The notes under the pieces were generated by a model. The model did not search any database. It was not told where the DNA came from and was given only the letters and a program-made list of their open reading frames with translations. From assembly GCF_025698545.1 (NCBI RefSeq), contig NC_068576.1:57324094-57388093 (forward strand): a stretch of DNA of 64,000 nucleotides, written 5' to 3'. A program made the position numbers and the translations under genes. Position 1 is the stretch's first letter, and every line of letters starts with the position of its first letter. This DNA is from Gossypium raimondii (Eukaryota; Streptophyta; Magnoliopsida; Malvales; Malvaceae). This document shows positions 1 to 11,961 of the stretch, piece by piece.

Positions 1-1141
1 TTTAATTATAATTTTAAGTAATAATGTGATAAATAATAATATTGTATCATTAAGAGTTAAGGCGCATTTAGGGTTTTGTTCGTAAATAGAAAATTTTATT
101 TAATCTCTTTATAATTTATAAAATTTTAAATTAGTAAAGATAAAATTATACTTTAACCCTCAAAATTTAATTATAAAATTACAAGTTAATACATTACAAA
201 ATAATGGTTGTTTGACTCCAAATGTTTTATAAAAATTTATAATTTATTAAGTGATGATATATAACTAAAGACTAAAGCAATGATAGGTAAGGTCTTGGCG
301 CCTTTAAAATAGGAAAAATCATGCTTTATACTCTAAAATATATATAAAATTACAAGTTAATTACTACATGGTAAAATTATAGTTTGGTCCTAAAAGTGAT
401 AAATTTGGATTTAGTCTTTCTTAAAATTATAAAATATATATAAGTTAATATAAAGGTGAATAGTTGATTGCTTCAAACATTCTCAAACTATGACTTTCAT
501 TCAAAATTGGTCCCTAAATTTTGAATCATTCTAATTACATCTCTATACTATTGAAATTATATTAATTAGGTCATTTTATTACTAAAATAATTATTTTAAC
601 TATTAAATGACGAATCATATCACAGTTTTGAGATTTTCAAAGATTTTACATAAGTTTTACAGATTCACTCTTTTTCTTTTTCTTTTTTTTTTCAGTTTTA
701 TTTCTTTAAAATTTTCATTTTAAATTTAGCTACATAAGATCTAATATGTCATTTAACAATTTTAATAACAAAATGACTTGACTACTATAATGTTGATAGT
801 TTGCTGATATAATTAGAATGTTTTAAAATCCGGAGACCAATTTAGAGCGGGGTCATAATTTAGGGATACTTGGTGCAATTAACTCTAAAGGTGAAATTTC
901 ATTTTAACTCTTATAAAATATATACTTTAATCATTAACCTTAAAAGAATTTTTGGCTTCACCCCTAAGAATTATGACATTACCAAAAACTAAGAAAAATT
1001 ACAAGTTTAATGAGACTAAAAAATTCAAGGACTAAGTTTAGAAAAATAGTAAAATTTTGGAGATTAAATGTTAGTTTGTATATTATATTTCTGTTCCTTT
1101 CTTGAATAATAATAATAGTTTTGTTTTGTTGCACTTTATAG
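1..1141. other. Probable intron of the HDG11-like gene
   Basis: AT-rich sequence without a credible exon. It precedes the TATAG acceptor at 1137-1141 that leads into in-frame HD-ZIP IV coding sequence, so it is most simply intron, with the homeodomain exons off the left edge. A fold-back repeat occupies roughly 480-885. Confidence 0.6.
480..885. repeat. Fold-back (MITE-like) element
   Basis: The left arm (phrases such as TTGGTCCCTAAATTTTGAAT and ATTAGGTCATTTTATTACTA) is matched in reverse complement by the right arm (AAAATGACTTGAC, then GACCAATTTAGAG). The arms are diverged and the ends approximate. A similar phrase set recurs at about 54800-55180. Confidence 0.5.
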
Positions 1142-4100
1142 CTTGATAGAGTATCCAGCATTGCAGCCAAGTACATAGGGAGACCAATATCCCAACTCCC
1201 ACCGGTACAACCTGTTCATATCTCTTCATTAGATATCAGGATGGCGAGTTTTGACGGCTATGGTGTCGGCGCTGGTCCTTCACTCGATCTCGATCTCCTC
1301 CCTGGAAGTTCGTCATCAATGCCGAATTTACCGTTCCAACCGGTCGTTATTTCAGACATGGACAAGTCCCTCATGTCTGATATAGCCGCAAATGCAATGG
1401 AAGAACTGCTTAGGCTATTACAAACCAATGAACCATTGTGGATTAAATCCAATAATGATGGCAAAGATGCTCTTAATCTCGAAAGTTATGAAAGAATCTT
1501 CCCTAAGCCTCATAATACTCATTTTAAATCTCCTAATATTAGGGTCGAAGCTTCTCGAGATTCCGGTGTTGTTATTATGAATGGCTTAGCTTTGGTCGAC
1601 ATGTTCATGGATTCCGTAAGTTCTAACTTGTCCTTTGTTTTTGGGTAAATTATTATTTAGCCTTGGTAACTATTCTTACATTGGAGCTAAAGCATTGTTT
1701 TTAGTTCAAGTTCAGTGTGAAACTTGGTAATTGTTCCCACATTGGAGTTTGAACTAGGCAATTATTCTTACATTGAGGCTAGAACTCTTTTGTCCAAGTT
1801 AGCCCCTAAACTTGTCAATTTCTCCTATATCGGGGCCTGAACTTTAGAGTTTTCAAGAAAATATCAAGGATAAACTTGGACAAAAAAAGTTCAAGCCTCA
1901 ATATGGAAATAATTGTCAAGGGCATAGCTTAATTTGGACAAAAAATTGTTCAAGCCCCAACGTGTGAATAGTTGCTAAGTTCAAGCCCCAAAAAGTGATT
2001 TAATCTTTTCTTTCTTATATTTTAATCCTTTCTTTATTGGGGCTTAAACTTTTTTTTTGTCTCAATTAAACCCTTAACTTGGCAATTGTTCTTACATCGG
2101 GGTTTGAACTTTTTTTTGTCTAAATTAGTCCCTGATATTTCCTTAAAACTCCAAAAGTTTAGACCTCAACATGGGAACAATTGCCAAGTTCAAGGACTAA
2201 TTTAGAAAAAAAAAGTTCAAGCCCCAATGTGGGAAAATTACCAAGTTCAGGGCCTAACTTGGACCAAAAAAAAGTTTAGGCCTCAAGTGGGGATAGTTGC
2301 CAAATTCAGACCCCAAAAAGTGATTTAACCTTTTTTTTTACATTTTAATCCCTCTTTTATTGTTGTTTTTCTTTTAATTGCAGAACAAATGGGTGGAGCT
2401 ATTTCCCACCATTGTGTCAATTGCCAAAACAATCGAAGTGATTTCACCTGGGATGTTGGGTACACATAGTGGTTCTTTGCAATTGGTAAATCCACTGATC
2501 AATAATGTTTTGTTTTGATTTATGTTTTGATTCATGTTTTGGTTTATTTATGTTTCTTTTACAGATGTATGAAGAACTACAGGTCTTGTCTCCATTAGTA
2601 CCAACACGAGAATTTTATACACTTCGATATTGTCAACAAATTGAACAAGGGTTATGGGCTATTGTCAACGTTTCATATGATTTGCCACAATTTGCTTCTC
2701 AATGTCGATCTCATAGACTCCCTTCTGGTTGTTTGATTCAAGACATGCCTAATGGTTACTCCAAGGTTACTTGGTTAGAACATGTGGAGATTGAAGACAA
2801 AACCCCGATTCATCGATTGTATCGAGACCTTGTTCATAGTGGTTCAGCATTTGGAGCCGAACGGTGGCTCACGACCCTTCAAAGGATGTGCGAACGGTTT
2901 GCTTGCTTAATGGTATCGAGCACTTCGACTCGGGATCTCGGTGGAGGTAATTAATTTTTTAGCAATCCATATACTTAAACCCGGGGCAAATCTAGAAAAA
3001 TTTTAGAATGAGCCAAAATTAAATTATAATTTTTTGAGAAGTCAAAATATAATTTTATTATATATTAAAAGGATTATACTTTTTTTTTAATTTTTGGAAG
3101 GTCAAAGTGCAATTTTATCTTATATAAATTTATAATTTAATTATGGGTAAACTGTGGTAGAGGTCACCCAACTATGAAAAGTAACAAAATAGTCACTTAA
3201 TTACTATTATTTAGCTTTTCTAGTCACCAGTTGACCAATGTAAAAATGAAACACTCAAAAATCAAATATAGTTAAGTGACCGAAAATGAAAAAAATTATA
3301 ATTGAGTGACTAGTACTGTAGTTTACCCTTTATTAATTTATAAAAGGACAAAATTGTAACTGTCCATTTTTGGGTGGGCTAGTGCCTTACTTGCCGCCCT
3401 TTATATTCACCCCTGCTTAAACCATAGTTGTAAATGAATTTTTGTGGAAAATGTTTTCAGTGATTCCATCTCCCGAGGGCAAGAGAAGCATGATGAAGCT
3501 AGCTCAAAGGATGGTAAACAATTTCTGCACGAGCGTCGGCACATCGAATAGTCATCGGTCGACAACACTTTCCGGTTCGAATGAAGTTGGTGTTCGGGTC
3601 ACCGTTCATAAGAGTTCTGATCCCGGACAACCCAACGGTATAGTTCTTAGTGCAGCTACTACATTTTGGCTCCCTGTTAGTCCACAAAATGTCTTCAATT
3701 TCTTCAAAGATGAAAGAACTAGACCACAGGTACACATTCAATTTCATCAATAACTTAAAAGGCTAATATACTAAGTAAGCCTTTAAACTGTTATACTTTG
3801 TTTAAACAAGTGCTTATGGTATTTCTTAGTTAAATAAGCTCTTAATGTATAATTTTTTCTCATGAAAACCCTTGATTTTAATATTAAAGTAATTCAATTT
3901 ATGCTAATTTGAATTTGATGAGTATAGTTTATTAAATAAAATTAAAATAATATTTTAAAATTTCTTGAAAGTGTTTATATATAACACACTTAATCACTCT
4001 TTTAAAAGTGTATAAAATTTCTATTGCATCAATAAAAAATTAATATAAGAGTCTGAAATTTAAACAATTTTCTTTTAATATTAAAATCATAGGATATAAG

Positions 4101-4824
4101 CTGATTTTACTATAAAAATAATTTAAGGGCTTGTTTAAATAAAATGTAATAGTTTAAGGACTTTTTAGTATATTAGCCGTAACTTAATGTACCTATTGAG
4201 TTATTAGTTTTTTCACTGTTACATTGTTTCTTTTCCTTCAGTGGGATGTTCTATCCAACGGCAACGCAGTCCAAGAAGTTGCTCATATCGCAAACGGATC
4301 ACATCCCGGCAACTGTATATCCGTTTTACGAGTAAGTTCCGACAAAAAAAAGGAACCATTTTCCGATGATGTTCCGTTTACCGTACTAAAACTGAATTGT
4401 TTTTTTCCTTTTTTTTTTCTTTTTTTTTTTCCAATAGGCCTTTAATACAAGTCACAACAACATGTTAATACTACAAGAGAGTTGCATAGACAGTTCTGGT
4501 TCACTGGTGGTATACTGTCCAGTTGATTTACCAGCTATTAATGTAGCAATGAGCGGCGAAGATCCTTCTTACATTCCGTTACTTCCGTCAGGTTTTACGA
4601 TAACACCCGACGGTCATCTCGAGCAAGGTGACGGAGCATCGACGAGTTCTAGTACCGGGCACGGAAGATCGTCCGGTGGTTCATTGATTACGGTAGCGTT
4701 TCAAATACTAGTGAGCAGCTTGCCATCGGCAAAATTAAACTTGGATTCGGTCACAACTGTTAATAACCTTATTGGTACTACTGTACAACAAATTAAGGCT
4801 GCTTTGAATTGTCCTAGTTCTTGA
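1142..4824 (+). CDS. HDG11: HD-ZIP class IV START-domain transcription factor, HDG11/HDG12-like (3' part)
   Basis: Partial gene; the window begins inside it. Exons joined by eye: 1142-1615, 2384-2485, 2565-2946, 3461-3729, 4242-4331 and 4438-4824, giving 567 residues plus stop. The first exon follows a TATAG acceptor and opens with [17 protein letters not shown], the segment after the leucine zipper in class IV proteins, so homeodomain and zipper lie upstream, off the window. The START domain follows ([20 protein letters not shown] onward, then [18 protein letters not shown]), then the class IV C-terminal domain ([46 protein letters not shown]) and the tail [11 protein letters not shown]. The match to HDG11 and HDG12 of Arabidopsis, epidermal and trichome regulators, is from memory; choosing between these paralogues is inference. 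An ATG at 1241 is internal, not the start. Introns 1, 3 and 4 carry fold-back repeats. Confidence 0.9.
1640..2335. repeat. Duplicated fold-back repeat in HDG11-like intron
   Basis: Units of about 60-90 bp (AACTTGGCAATTGTTC with ACATTGG, and the reverse complement forms ending in GTTCAAGCC) alternate in both orientations. The block closing with CCCCAAAAAGTGATTTAA occurs twice, near 1985 and near 2310, so a fold-back of about 330 bp appears to have been duplicated in tandem. It fills almost the whole first complete intron. Confidence 0.65.
2975..3415. repeat. Nested AT-rich repeats with inner fold-back
   Basis: Intron of the HDG11-like gene. An outer diverged element (GGGGCAAATCTAGAAAAATT to TTCACCCCTGCTT) resembles sequences near 6400-6680 and 20215-20470. 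Inside it, 3142-3330 is a fold-back with ends GGTAAACTGTGGT and ACTGTAGTTTACCC and the phrase AAGTGACC or AGTCACTTAA in each arm. Boundaries of the outer element are approximate. Confidence 0.5.
3762..4182. repeat. Fold-back element with GGCTAATATACTAA ends
   Basis: The left end GGCTAATATACTAAGTAAG is mirrored by TTAGTATATTAGCCG at the right end, and the arms pair for well over 100 bp (AAACAAGTGCTTA against AAGGGCTTGTTTAAA). It fills most of an intron of the HDG11-like gene. An internal stretch (TTAAATAAGCTCTTAAT) is shared with the 2 kb inverted-arm element at 39919-41910. Confidence 0.7.
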
Positions 4825-5057
4825 ACTGATTTGATTTGGGTTATGGTGCATGTGTGTGTCTAGGGTTTTTCTTACTACAAGGCATTTTTGTTTTTTGTTT
4901 TTTTTTTTTCAATTTAATCTTTGGAAGAGTGGTTACTAATATTCGAAGAGGAGTCAATAACACAAACGTATATGTTATTTGTCTTTTCTTAAATTTTAAT
5001 CCTTTGTGTTGGACCTCAATTGGCTTTACACTTCTATCCATTGGCTTTACTCTTCTT

Positions 5058-5060
<3 letters not shown>

Positions 5061-5098
<38 letters not shown>
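5061..5098. repeat. (TA)n microsatellite
   Basis: Nineteen uninterrupted TA units, about 240 bp downstream of the HDG11-like stop codon. Likely length-polymorphic. Confidence 0.95.
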
Positions 5099-5103
<5 letters not shown>

Positions 5104-5134
5104 TGATAATTAAATAATAATATTAATTTTAGAA

Positions 5135-5479
5135 GTAAAAGTACTTTGGTGGGAACTGTATTAGGAGTCATATTATATTTTGCTCCCTGTACTCAAGAAA
5201 TGGGAGTGTCTATATATGTTAAATCAAAGAACAAACTAATCATTCTGTTAAAAATTTCATTTATTTTTACTGTTAAAAACTATCCTCCATGTGCCACACT
5301 ATGTTTCGTTGTTTGGTTATTCTATTAGCTATGCTAATTTTTAATAGTAAAATTTTTTGAACAAAAATGATCAGTTTATTCTTTGATTCAACATACAGAG
5401 ACTGATTTGCCCATTTTTTAATAAAAGGGACAAAATGCAATCTAACTCTTAGTATAAGGGCCTCCATGGTACTTTTACC
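5135..5479. repeat. Fold-back element, family A (best-preserved copy)
   Basis: The ends GTAAAAGTACTTTGGTGG and TGGTACTTTTAC are inverted, and the arms read TTTTGCTCCCTGTACTC on the left and its counterpart GGGACAAAATGCAA on the right. The loop contains TTAGCTATGCTAATTTTTA. The arms match in reverse complement over more than 150 bp. Other copies lie near 21.6, 35.3, 36.3, 39.7, 42.6, 43.2, 45.8 and 53.6 kb. Confidence 0.75.
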
Positions 5480-7382
5480 GTTTTAAAATTATAGTGATAT
5501 CAAATCTTTTTATCACATAGACAAGAAGAAATTAGTCCATTTTATTTTTAAATGGGTTGATTTAGTTCTTTATGTTATTGAAAATAATCTAATAAGATCA
5601 AATTTCAATAGAGTTAAAATTTATTGTTTGGAAAATGTAATTTATTGTTTAACAAAATTAGTGTTTTGAAAGTTTTAATGGTTTTATAAATAAAATATTT
5701 CATTTTAAGTTTAACTGCAAATCAAACATTGATTTTAATGTTATTTTTAAACAATAGGTGTTAGCTCTATAACAATTTGGCTTTATTTGGCTCGTTTAAA
5801 TAGTATACGGATTAAATCAATTTATTCGGTAGTAGAGAGATTAATTTGTTCCAGTTTCAATAATAGAGGGTCTTGAGAAGGAATTTTACCCTTCTTGTAA
5901 ATAAGGAAAGATTCATTCATAATAATTGCCTACATATGTAGAGGAGTTAGCTCGTCATTAGGATGGAAGGTTAGGCAAATAATATCGATAACCCACAACA
6001 TTTATGCCAAATTTTCACTTTACACCCTAAATTTTAGATGGATTTTCATAGAATATTCCAATATATTATTGAACAATTGAATCAACTTCTGTTTATTTAG
6101 TGGAAATTTAAAGAAAAAAGGCTTATCATCATTATGACCCTCTAGTAATATTATATCTGTTCATATGGGAGAATCTATTTTATATATATTCTCTTTTCCT
6201 CCCCCCCCCCCCCTTTAGCATCAATATTTCGTGTTGCTTATACATGTGATAAAATAATGAAAGTTTGGCAAGTCTTAAGCTTTGCCTGCCCATAATTCAA
6301 ACTCAAAATAAGGGTTAATTTTTTTTTATTTTCCATGCCAATTTACAGGTGATGAATAATCTTTTAAAGTTTATGGTTGTCTTTCCCAATAATATTATAT
6401 TTAGGGTTCGATGAGGTAAGGTGAGAGATTAAGTTATATATTTTTACGAGAGTTAAAGTGTAATTTTATCATTGTATTGACTTATATCATTATGGTTATC
6501 AAAATGACTAAATTGTAATTCTACTTATATCATTATGGTTATCAAAATGACTAAATTAAAATTCTAACATTTTGGGGTCAAACTATAATTTACCATATAT
6601 TAATTTACGATTTTATAAATTTAAGGGACTAAAGCAATAATTTTCTATTTTAAAGTGGGCTAAGGCCCCTCCTTTTGCTCATGTATGTTTTGTTACTGTA
6701 CCTAACACTCAAGTAAATGAAAATCGATTTTGAATGAAATCGAATAAATATAATCGATTGAACCACAAATACACAAACGAAAAATTTATGTTCAAGTTTT
6801 TAATTGAAAAAATTTATGTTAATGTACATTGTTTTTTTTTTTTTTTTTGTGAATTGTAAGAGAAGAGCAAAGTTTTAACAGTAAGGTGACTAGCGCGATT
6901 TGAATTTAAGTTATACTTAAAGTAGTGATCATGCTAGCGTACGATAAAATTAATCAAACATGGTATTAAATTACGGAGAAGAATAAGTGTAGGAATTTTC
7001 TTAATGGAAAAATGGATGCAATAAATAGGACAATTGCATTAGTCTTAGGATCTTTTTTTATGTTGTCTTGACCTATCTCGAATTTTTATACATTATTTTA
7101 TAGTTGATCAATTTTTATAAAATTAAATCAAATACATGTCGCAAAATCTTATAACATTGGAAAGTATACTCAAAATATATGAAAAAAGTTCATAAAGCTA
7201 AAATATATTTGTTATAAATTCTTATAAATTCACAAAAGTATAATTGAAATATTAAAGATAATTATAAAATTAAAATATGCTTTAAAAAATAATTATAGTG
7301 GACAGTATTTTGAATATTTATAATATGTTAAATAATTATAAAATTACATAAGTTTAGCTTCAACTTTCAATTGATTCCATTT

Positions 7383-7667
7383 GGGTTAACATACATTTTA
7401 GCACCTAAGTTTAGTTTCAATATCAATTTGGTATTTGAGATTAGTTTCAATGTCCAATTAGATATCCAAACCAAATGGCATCATATGGCCGAATAAATAT
7501 TTGACATGTTTGCTTTAGTAAAAAAATAAGTACTTAATTAAGACAAAAAATCCAGGTACTAAATTAAACATTAAAGTTAAATTCAAGGGCTTAATCAAAT
7601 GTTAAAAAAATTAAGTACCAAATTGAACATTGGAGCTAAACTAAGTTACCAAATAGTGTATTAACCC
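7383..7667. repeat. Fold-back element
   Basis: The ends GGTTAACATACATTTTAGC and AAATAGTGTATTAACC are inverted, and the inner arms (CACCTAAGTTTAGTTTCAAT against GGAGCTAAACTAAGTTACC) also pair. It lies about 200 bp upstream of the presumed transcript start of the metallophosphoesterase gene. Confidence 0.6.
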
Positions 7668-7879
7668 TTCCATATTTTCATTCAGTTCAACCAATAAAAT
7701 ATTGGAATCCAACGATAAACATCCAAAAACACGAAATCGGACGGTTCATATAAGACGACCGCTCCTCAAATTTCTAGTCATCCTCCCCAGTTTTCTTCAT
7801 TTTCTTGCTTGGATTCAGTCTTAGAAGCTAAATCCAAAAAGGACAAAGACCATCTAAATAAATATATTTATTGAAGCAG

Positions 7880-8390
7880 GTAAGCAATTTTTCTTTTCAA
7901 TTCAGTGGCCATTCCGATTCTACCTACAGAATTTACACTGCCAATTCGAAGAAAATGTGTAAAATCCTCTTTCAAAAGGCGGTAATCTGAAGAACTTTTT
8001 TTATTAACTACAGTTGGAATGAAATTCCATGTATGAGCTTTAGTTTACTTCTTTGAAAAATGTTTGCAAAGTTTAATTGCTTAGTAAGTTGAGTTGAGTT
8101 GCGTTTTGTGTCTATTGCTTTATTTCCCTTTAAAAGTGTTGAAATGTAAAGTAATAGTCGAACAATTTAGGTGGTTTTAACACGTGATGTGTTTTTGTCT
8201 CTGGTAATATATATATGTTTTTAGTTTTTCTTCGGCATTTACTGATCTTTTGGTTTTAGCCAATGTATGAGCTAGTTTACTTTACTTGGTGGAGTTTGTA
8301 TTTGATTTGTGTGGATGAATACTTGGCTTTGTAAGGTACTAATAAATAAGCTAATGCTTTGTTATTGCTTGCTTGCTTGTTGATTATCAG
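7880..8390 (+). other. 5' UTR intron of the metallophosphoesterase gene
   Basis: GAAGCAG|GTAAGC at 7879/7880 and GATTATCAG| at 8390 are good donor and acceptor sites, with pyrimidine-rich leader-like sequence around 7790-7879. Inferred from splice consensus only; no transcript evidence. Confidence 0.5.
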
Positions 8391-8454
8391 CTGGGTTATT
8401 GTTAAATCGAAGCAATTTGGTTTGTCCCACACTGTTTCATTGCACTTGAGACTC

Positions 8455-11400
8455 ATGATCTCATGCTTGAGCTTATCTTCGTACTCTTTCTGTGAGAAGA
8501 TAGCATTGAAAAAGTATAGGAGATGTGTAAAGAGGGGTTGCATTAAACGGCCTCAGGTTGTGTCTGGTGCGAAAAAAGATGGTTTTGGCCTACGGGTTTT
8601 TGTGCTTTCAGACTTGCATACAGACTATCCTGAGAATATGGCGTGGGTGAGGAGTTTGTCTACTAAGAGGCATGAAAAAGATGTTCTTCTCGTTGCTGGT
8701 GATGTAGCAGAGATGTATGATAACTTCATTTTGACCATGTCTCTCTTGAAGGAAAGGTTTGAATATGTATTTTTTGTACCTGGAAACCATGATCTTTGGT
8801 GTCGTTGGGAGACAGAAGATGTAAGAAAGATACATATATATTACAAAAGAAATTGAAGTTAACTTGCTTGTACATATAGATGCATTTGTGGATATGATAT
8901 TGTGTGTTTTTTTCTATTTGCTATTGCATATGCAATTTTATCACATGGTTAAACCAATGTTCACCTCCTTCTTTAGTATTTTATCCAGTGTTTGCCTATT
9001 AGTATGTGCAAATTTGTCACCAATTGATTTTGGAGGTTTTTGTCAAGCTAATTACTGTTTTGGAGCCTGTAGCTTGCAATTTGGTCATGTTATTTTGTTG
9101 CTTATTTCTGTTTAAATTCTAAAGATATCCTTACTCATGAGAAGATCTGTGTGATTTCTTTGATGTATATTTGACCTTTAACATGTTAGATTGTCACCAA
9201 GAATTAACATATAATGTTATTTGTCCAATTTCATTGTTCTATGTTTCATGGTGTCACCATGCTTGTTTGTTGTTTTTCTTACATTGTTTTTGTTATATCC
9301 TGCTTCTTTGCTGGTTATATAATATTTCCCTTACAGTAGTGCTGTTTGATTTCCAGTTTGATTCTCTTGAGAAGCTGAATAAATTGCTTGATGCATGTAA
9401 ACAACTCGGAGTTGAGACCAATCCGGCGGTTATAGATGGGTTGGGTATTATTCCTTTATTTTCTTGGTACCATGAGGTGATCACTTCATAAATAGTTTTT
9501 CTCAAAACTCTTGTACTCGTTGGCTTGACTATTTGAATTTCCCCCCTTTAAAAATATAGCCTAGTAGAAGTAATCTGTTTGTTCTACATTTCTGCTTCAA
9601 CTGCAGAGCTTTGATAGGGAGGATGACATAGTTGGCGTTCGAATTCCGTCTTTGGATATGGTATTTTACTTTATTTAAAAAGCTTTGATGGTTCATTTCT
9701 CACTGATGTTGATCAATGCTGTTTGTTATTACAGACAATATATTGTTAATGGTGTAGCATCATGGGTTTTTTCTGTCCATGGGCCTTACTCCTCATTCTA
9801 TTTGATGAAGACATCTAGCTTATTCCGCATAGCTGATTTTTTTTTTTTAATTATACATTCTTTATCATAATGTAGATTGTTTTTGTGCTTATGCTGATGA
9901 ATGACATGTTATGACAAGTTTTCTTATGAGTTGAGCTCCGCTCCTTTCTTTTCATAATCTTCCATCTACTAGTTGTTTGATGTTTGGGCATTTGCATCTT
10001 CATGCTTAGATTCAAATGTTTTTGAAACCTGCTTGTTTCATTTTTCCCTTCTCTTTCCTTGTTTATATATTTTTCATTTTATCTTTTTGTTATTAAGTGT
10101 TGTCTGATTTTTTTCATCTGGTGGGGTATGGGATATTCTTAAATGTATATCTTCTTTCTTTTCGTTTTTTGACGTATAGGCATGTAAGGACTTTCATGCA
10201 TGCAAGTGGCCTGGCAACCTTTCAAACAGGGATACCTCTCTTGCTTTATACTTTGACTTAATGAATGAAAAAAATCAGAATACTGTGAAGCGGATCCAGA
10301 GCACTTGTAGCCAAATTATTACATTTTCTCACTTTGTTCCTAGGTTAGTTACATACTTATTTAACTCCTGATTTCTTTTAGCTCATTGCTTGTTGATTCA
10401 TAGTTGCTTCCTTATTTTGTAATGCACAAATGGTGGCTAGAGGAGGATAGTTGCTTTAACTTAGTTCAAAAGCATAATCTTGTGAGAGAAATGGTAATAA
10501 ATTAAGAGGATTTAAAGCTGTATTGAATACTTAAGTCAAATAGGTAGCAACATGTGAAGGCAAGAATGACCACAATAGTGCAAGCATATAGTGTAGATAG
10601 AGTGCAATATATTGCATGGTAAAGTGAAGTATGTAAATGTCAGCATAAAGAAAATGACTGAAGTATGCAAAGGTGATTAACAATGGTGGAAATTGTGTGA
10701 ACAAGAGGTTTTCCTATTGTTGGTTCGATAAACACATGAAGTGAGGTGTAACAGTTGCTTGTATTATTCTTATGCAGGCAAGAGCTCTGTCCAGAGAAAA
10801 GAATGCTGTTCTATCCAAACCTCCCAAAAGTCATTGGCTCTGATTGGCTCGAGGATCGTATAAGGTCTATACACGGGGTTGAAAGTAGTTCCTTTGCATG
10901 TCATGTGTTCGGCCACACGCATTTTTGCTGGGATGCAGTAGTGGATGGTATCAGGTATTTTATAGTTGCATTTTGCACCACTTTATTTTTTCTTATTGAA
11001 AATCTTCTATTAAATTCAAGTTCTGTGGTTAGGAAGGATATACAGAGATTAAGTTTTGTTTAGTACTATTTACTTCATTCCAGCTTGAACTGGATGGTAA
11101 TAAATTATAATTTATATGAAACTTTTAACACTTTTGTAGATTTTTGGTGAATCTCTTGCTTTTAACTTCTATAAGTTTTAAGATAAATCTTGTTACGGTC
11201 AAATTGGCTCACAAAAAGTTTAATGTGAAACTATGCATCCCCGTTCTCCTTTTTGTACAAAGTATAGCTTGAAACATGTTACTTATTATTTTATCATTAT
11301 TATAATTTACATTATAGTGGATATTATGCTCTTTAATAGAAGGCTTTCAGAAACGTGAATAGCAAATGTTGATTAGCTTGTGCTTTCATATATTTAGTTG

Positions 11401-11961
11401 ACACCAATTTCAGGAGAAAGCTGTTATATACATTTGGTTTAATATAACTTTTAGTCCTTGAACTTGGCAATTAGGTCCACTTTGGTCCCTAAAGCTAGCA
11501 ACTAGGTCTTTTTTGGTATCTAAACTTGAAAAATGTAAAAGTTTGATTGTATGACATTCTGAGATTTTCAGATTCAAGTTCAGGGACCAAAATGGTCCTA
11601 GTTGCAAAGTTCATGTACCAATGTGGACAAAAAAAGGGTACAGATATCAATGCAAACCTAGTTGCCAAGTTCAGGGCTTTGATTTGAACATGGTATTTTC
11701 TTTTATGTAATTTAACTGAAAAACATAAGTATGGAAATTTTTTTATGCAGATATGTACAGGCACCATTGGCATACCCTAGAGAGAGGAAAAGAAGAATGA
11801 ATGGGGGTGAGACTTGGTTGCCATTTTGTATTTATTTGGATGGGGAATTTGGTGCCAAAGTTATGCCTTGCTATTGGTCTGATTATTATGCCATAAATCC
11901 AAGAACACCAAGTAACATGGAACTTGCACCTTGGGTTGCTAGATTTTATAACTTAATTTAA
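8455..11961 (+). CDS. Calcineurin-like metallophosphoesterase
   Basis: Exons 8455-8820, 9357-9476, 9607-9660, 10180-10343, 10778-10954 and 11751-11961 join in frame to 363 residues. Metallophosphoesterase signatures occur in order: SDLHTDY (Asp53, His55), AGDVAE (Asp83), PGNHDLW (Asn111, His112), TFSHFVPR (His231) and FGHTHFCWD (His281, His283), which together form the usual two-metal site. The C-terminus (YVQAPLAYPRERKRR, LAPWVARFY) matches an uncharacterised plant-conserved family; the substrate is unknown. The start ATG is chosen because an apparent 5' UTR intron (donor 7880, acceptor 8390) excludes the in-frame sequence further upstream. The N-terminal 45 residues are basic and Cys-rich, with no clear signal peptide. 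The last intron contains a fold-back repeat. Family assignment is firm; biological role is not. Confidence 0.88.
11440..11700. repeat. Fold-back element, family B, in metallophosphoesterase intron
   Basis: The left arm TTTAGTCCTTGAACTTGGCA is mirrored by TTGCCAAGTTCAGGGC in the right arm, with TTGGTCCCTAAA against CAGGGACCAAAAT inside. Related copies lie at about 39310-39610 and 47165-47560. Confidence 0.65.

Larger units (their letters stand above)
4825..7780. other. Intergenic region between HDG11-like and metallophosphoesterase genes
   Basis: Holds the 3' flank of the HDG11-like gene, a TA microsatellite, fold-back copies at 5135-5479 and 7383-7667, a C13 run at 6201-6213 and a diverged repeat around 6400-6680. 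No credible coding sequence was seen on either strand. Confidence 0.6.

Noticed and set aside
1241-1243. ATG as possible start of the HD-ZIP protein.
   Set aside because: In-frame coding sequence typical of the family continues upstream to the acceptor at 1141.
8277-8543. Antisense 88-codon frame over the first metallophosphoesterase exon.
   Set aside because: It overlaps the real exon and has no recognisable features.
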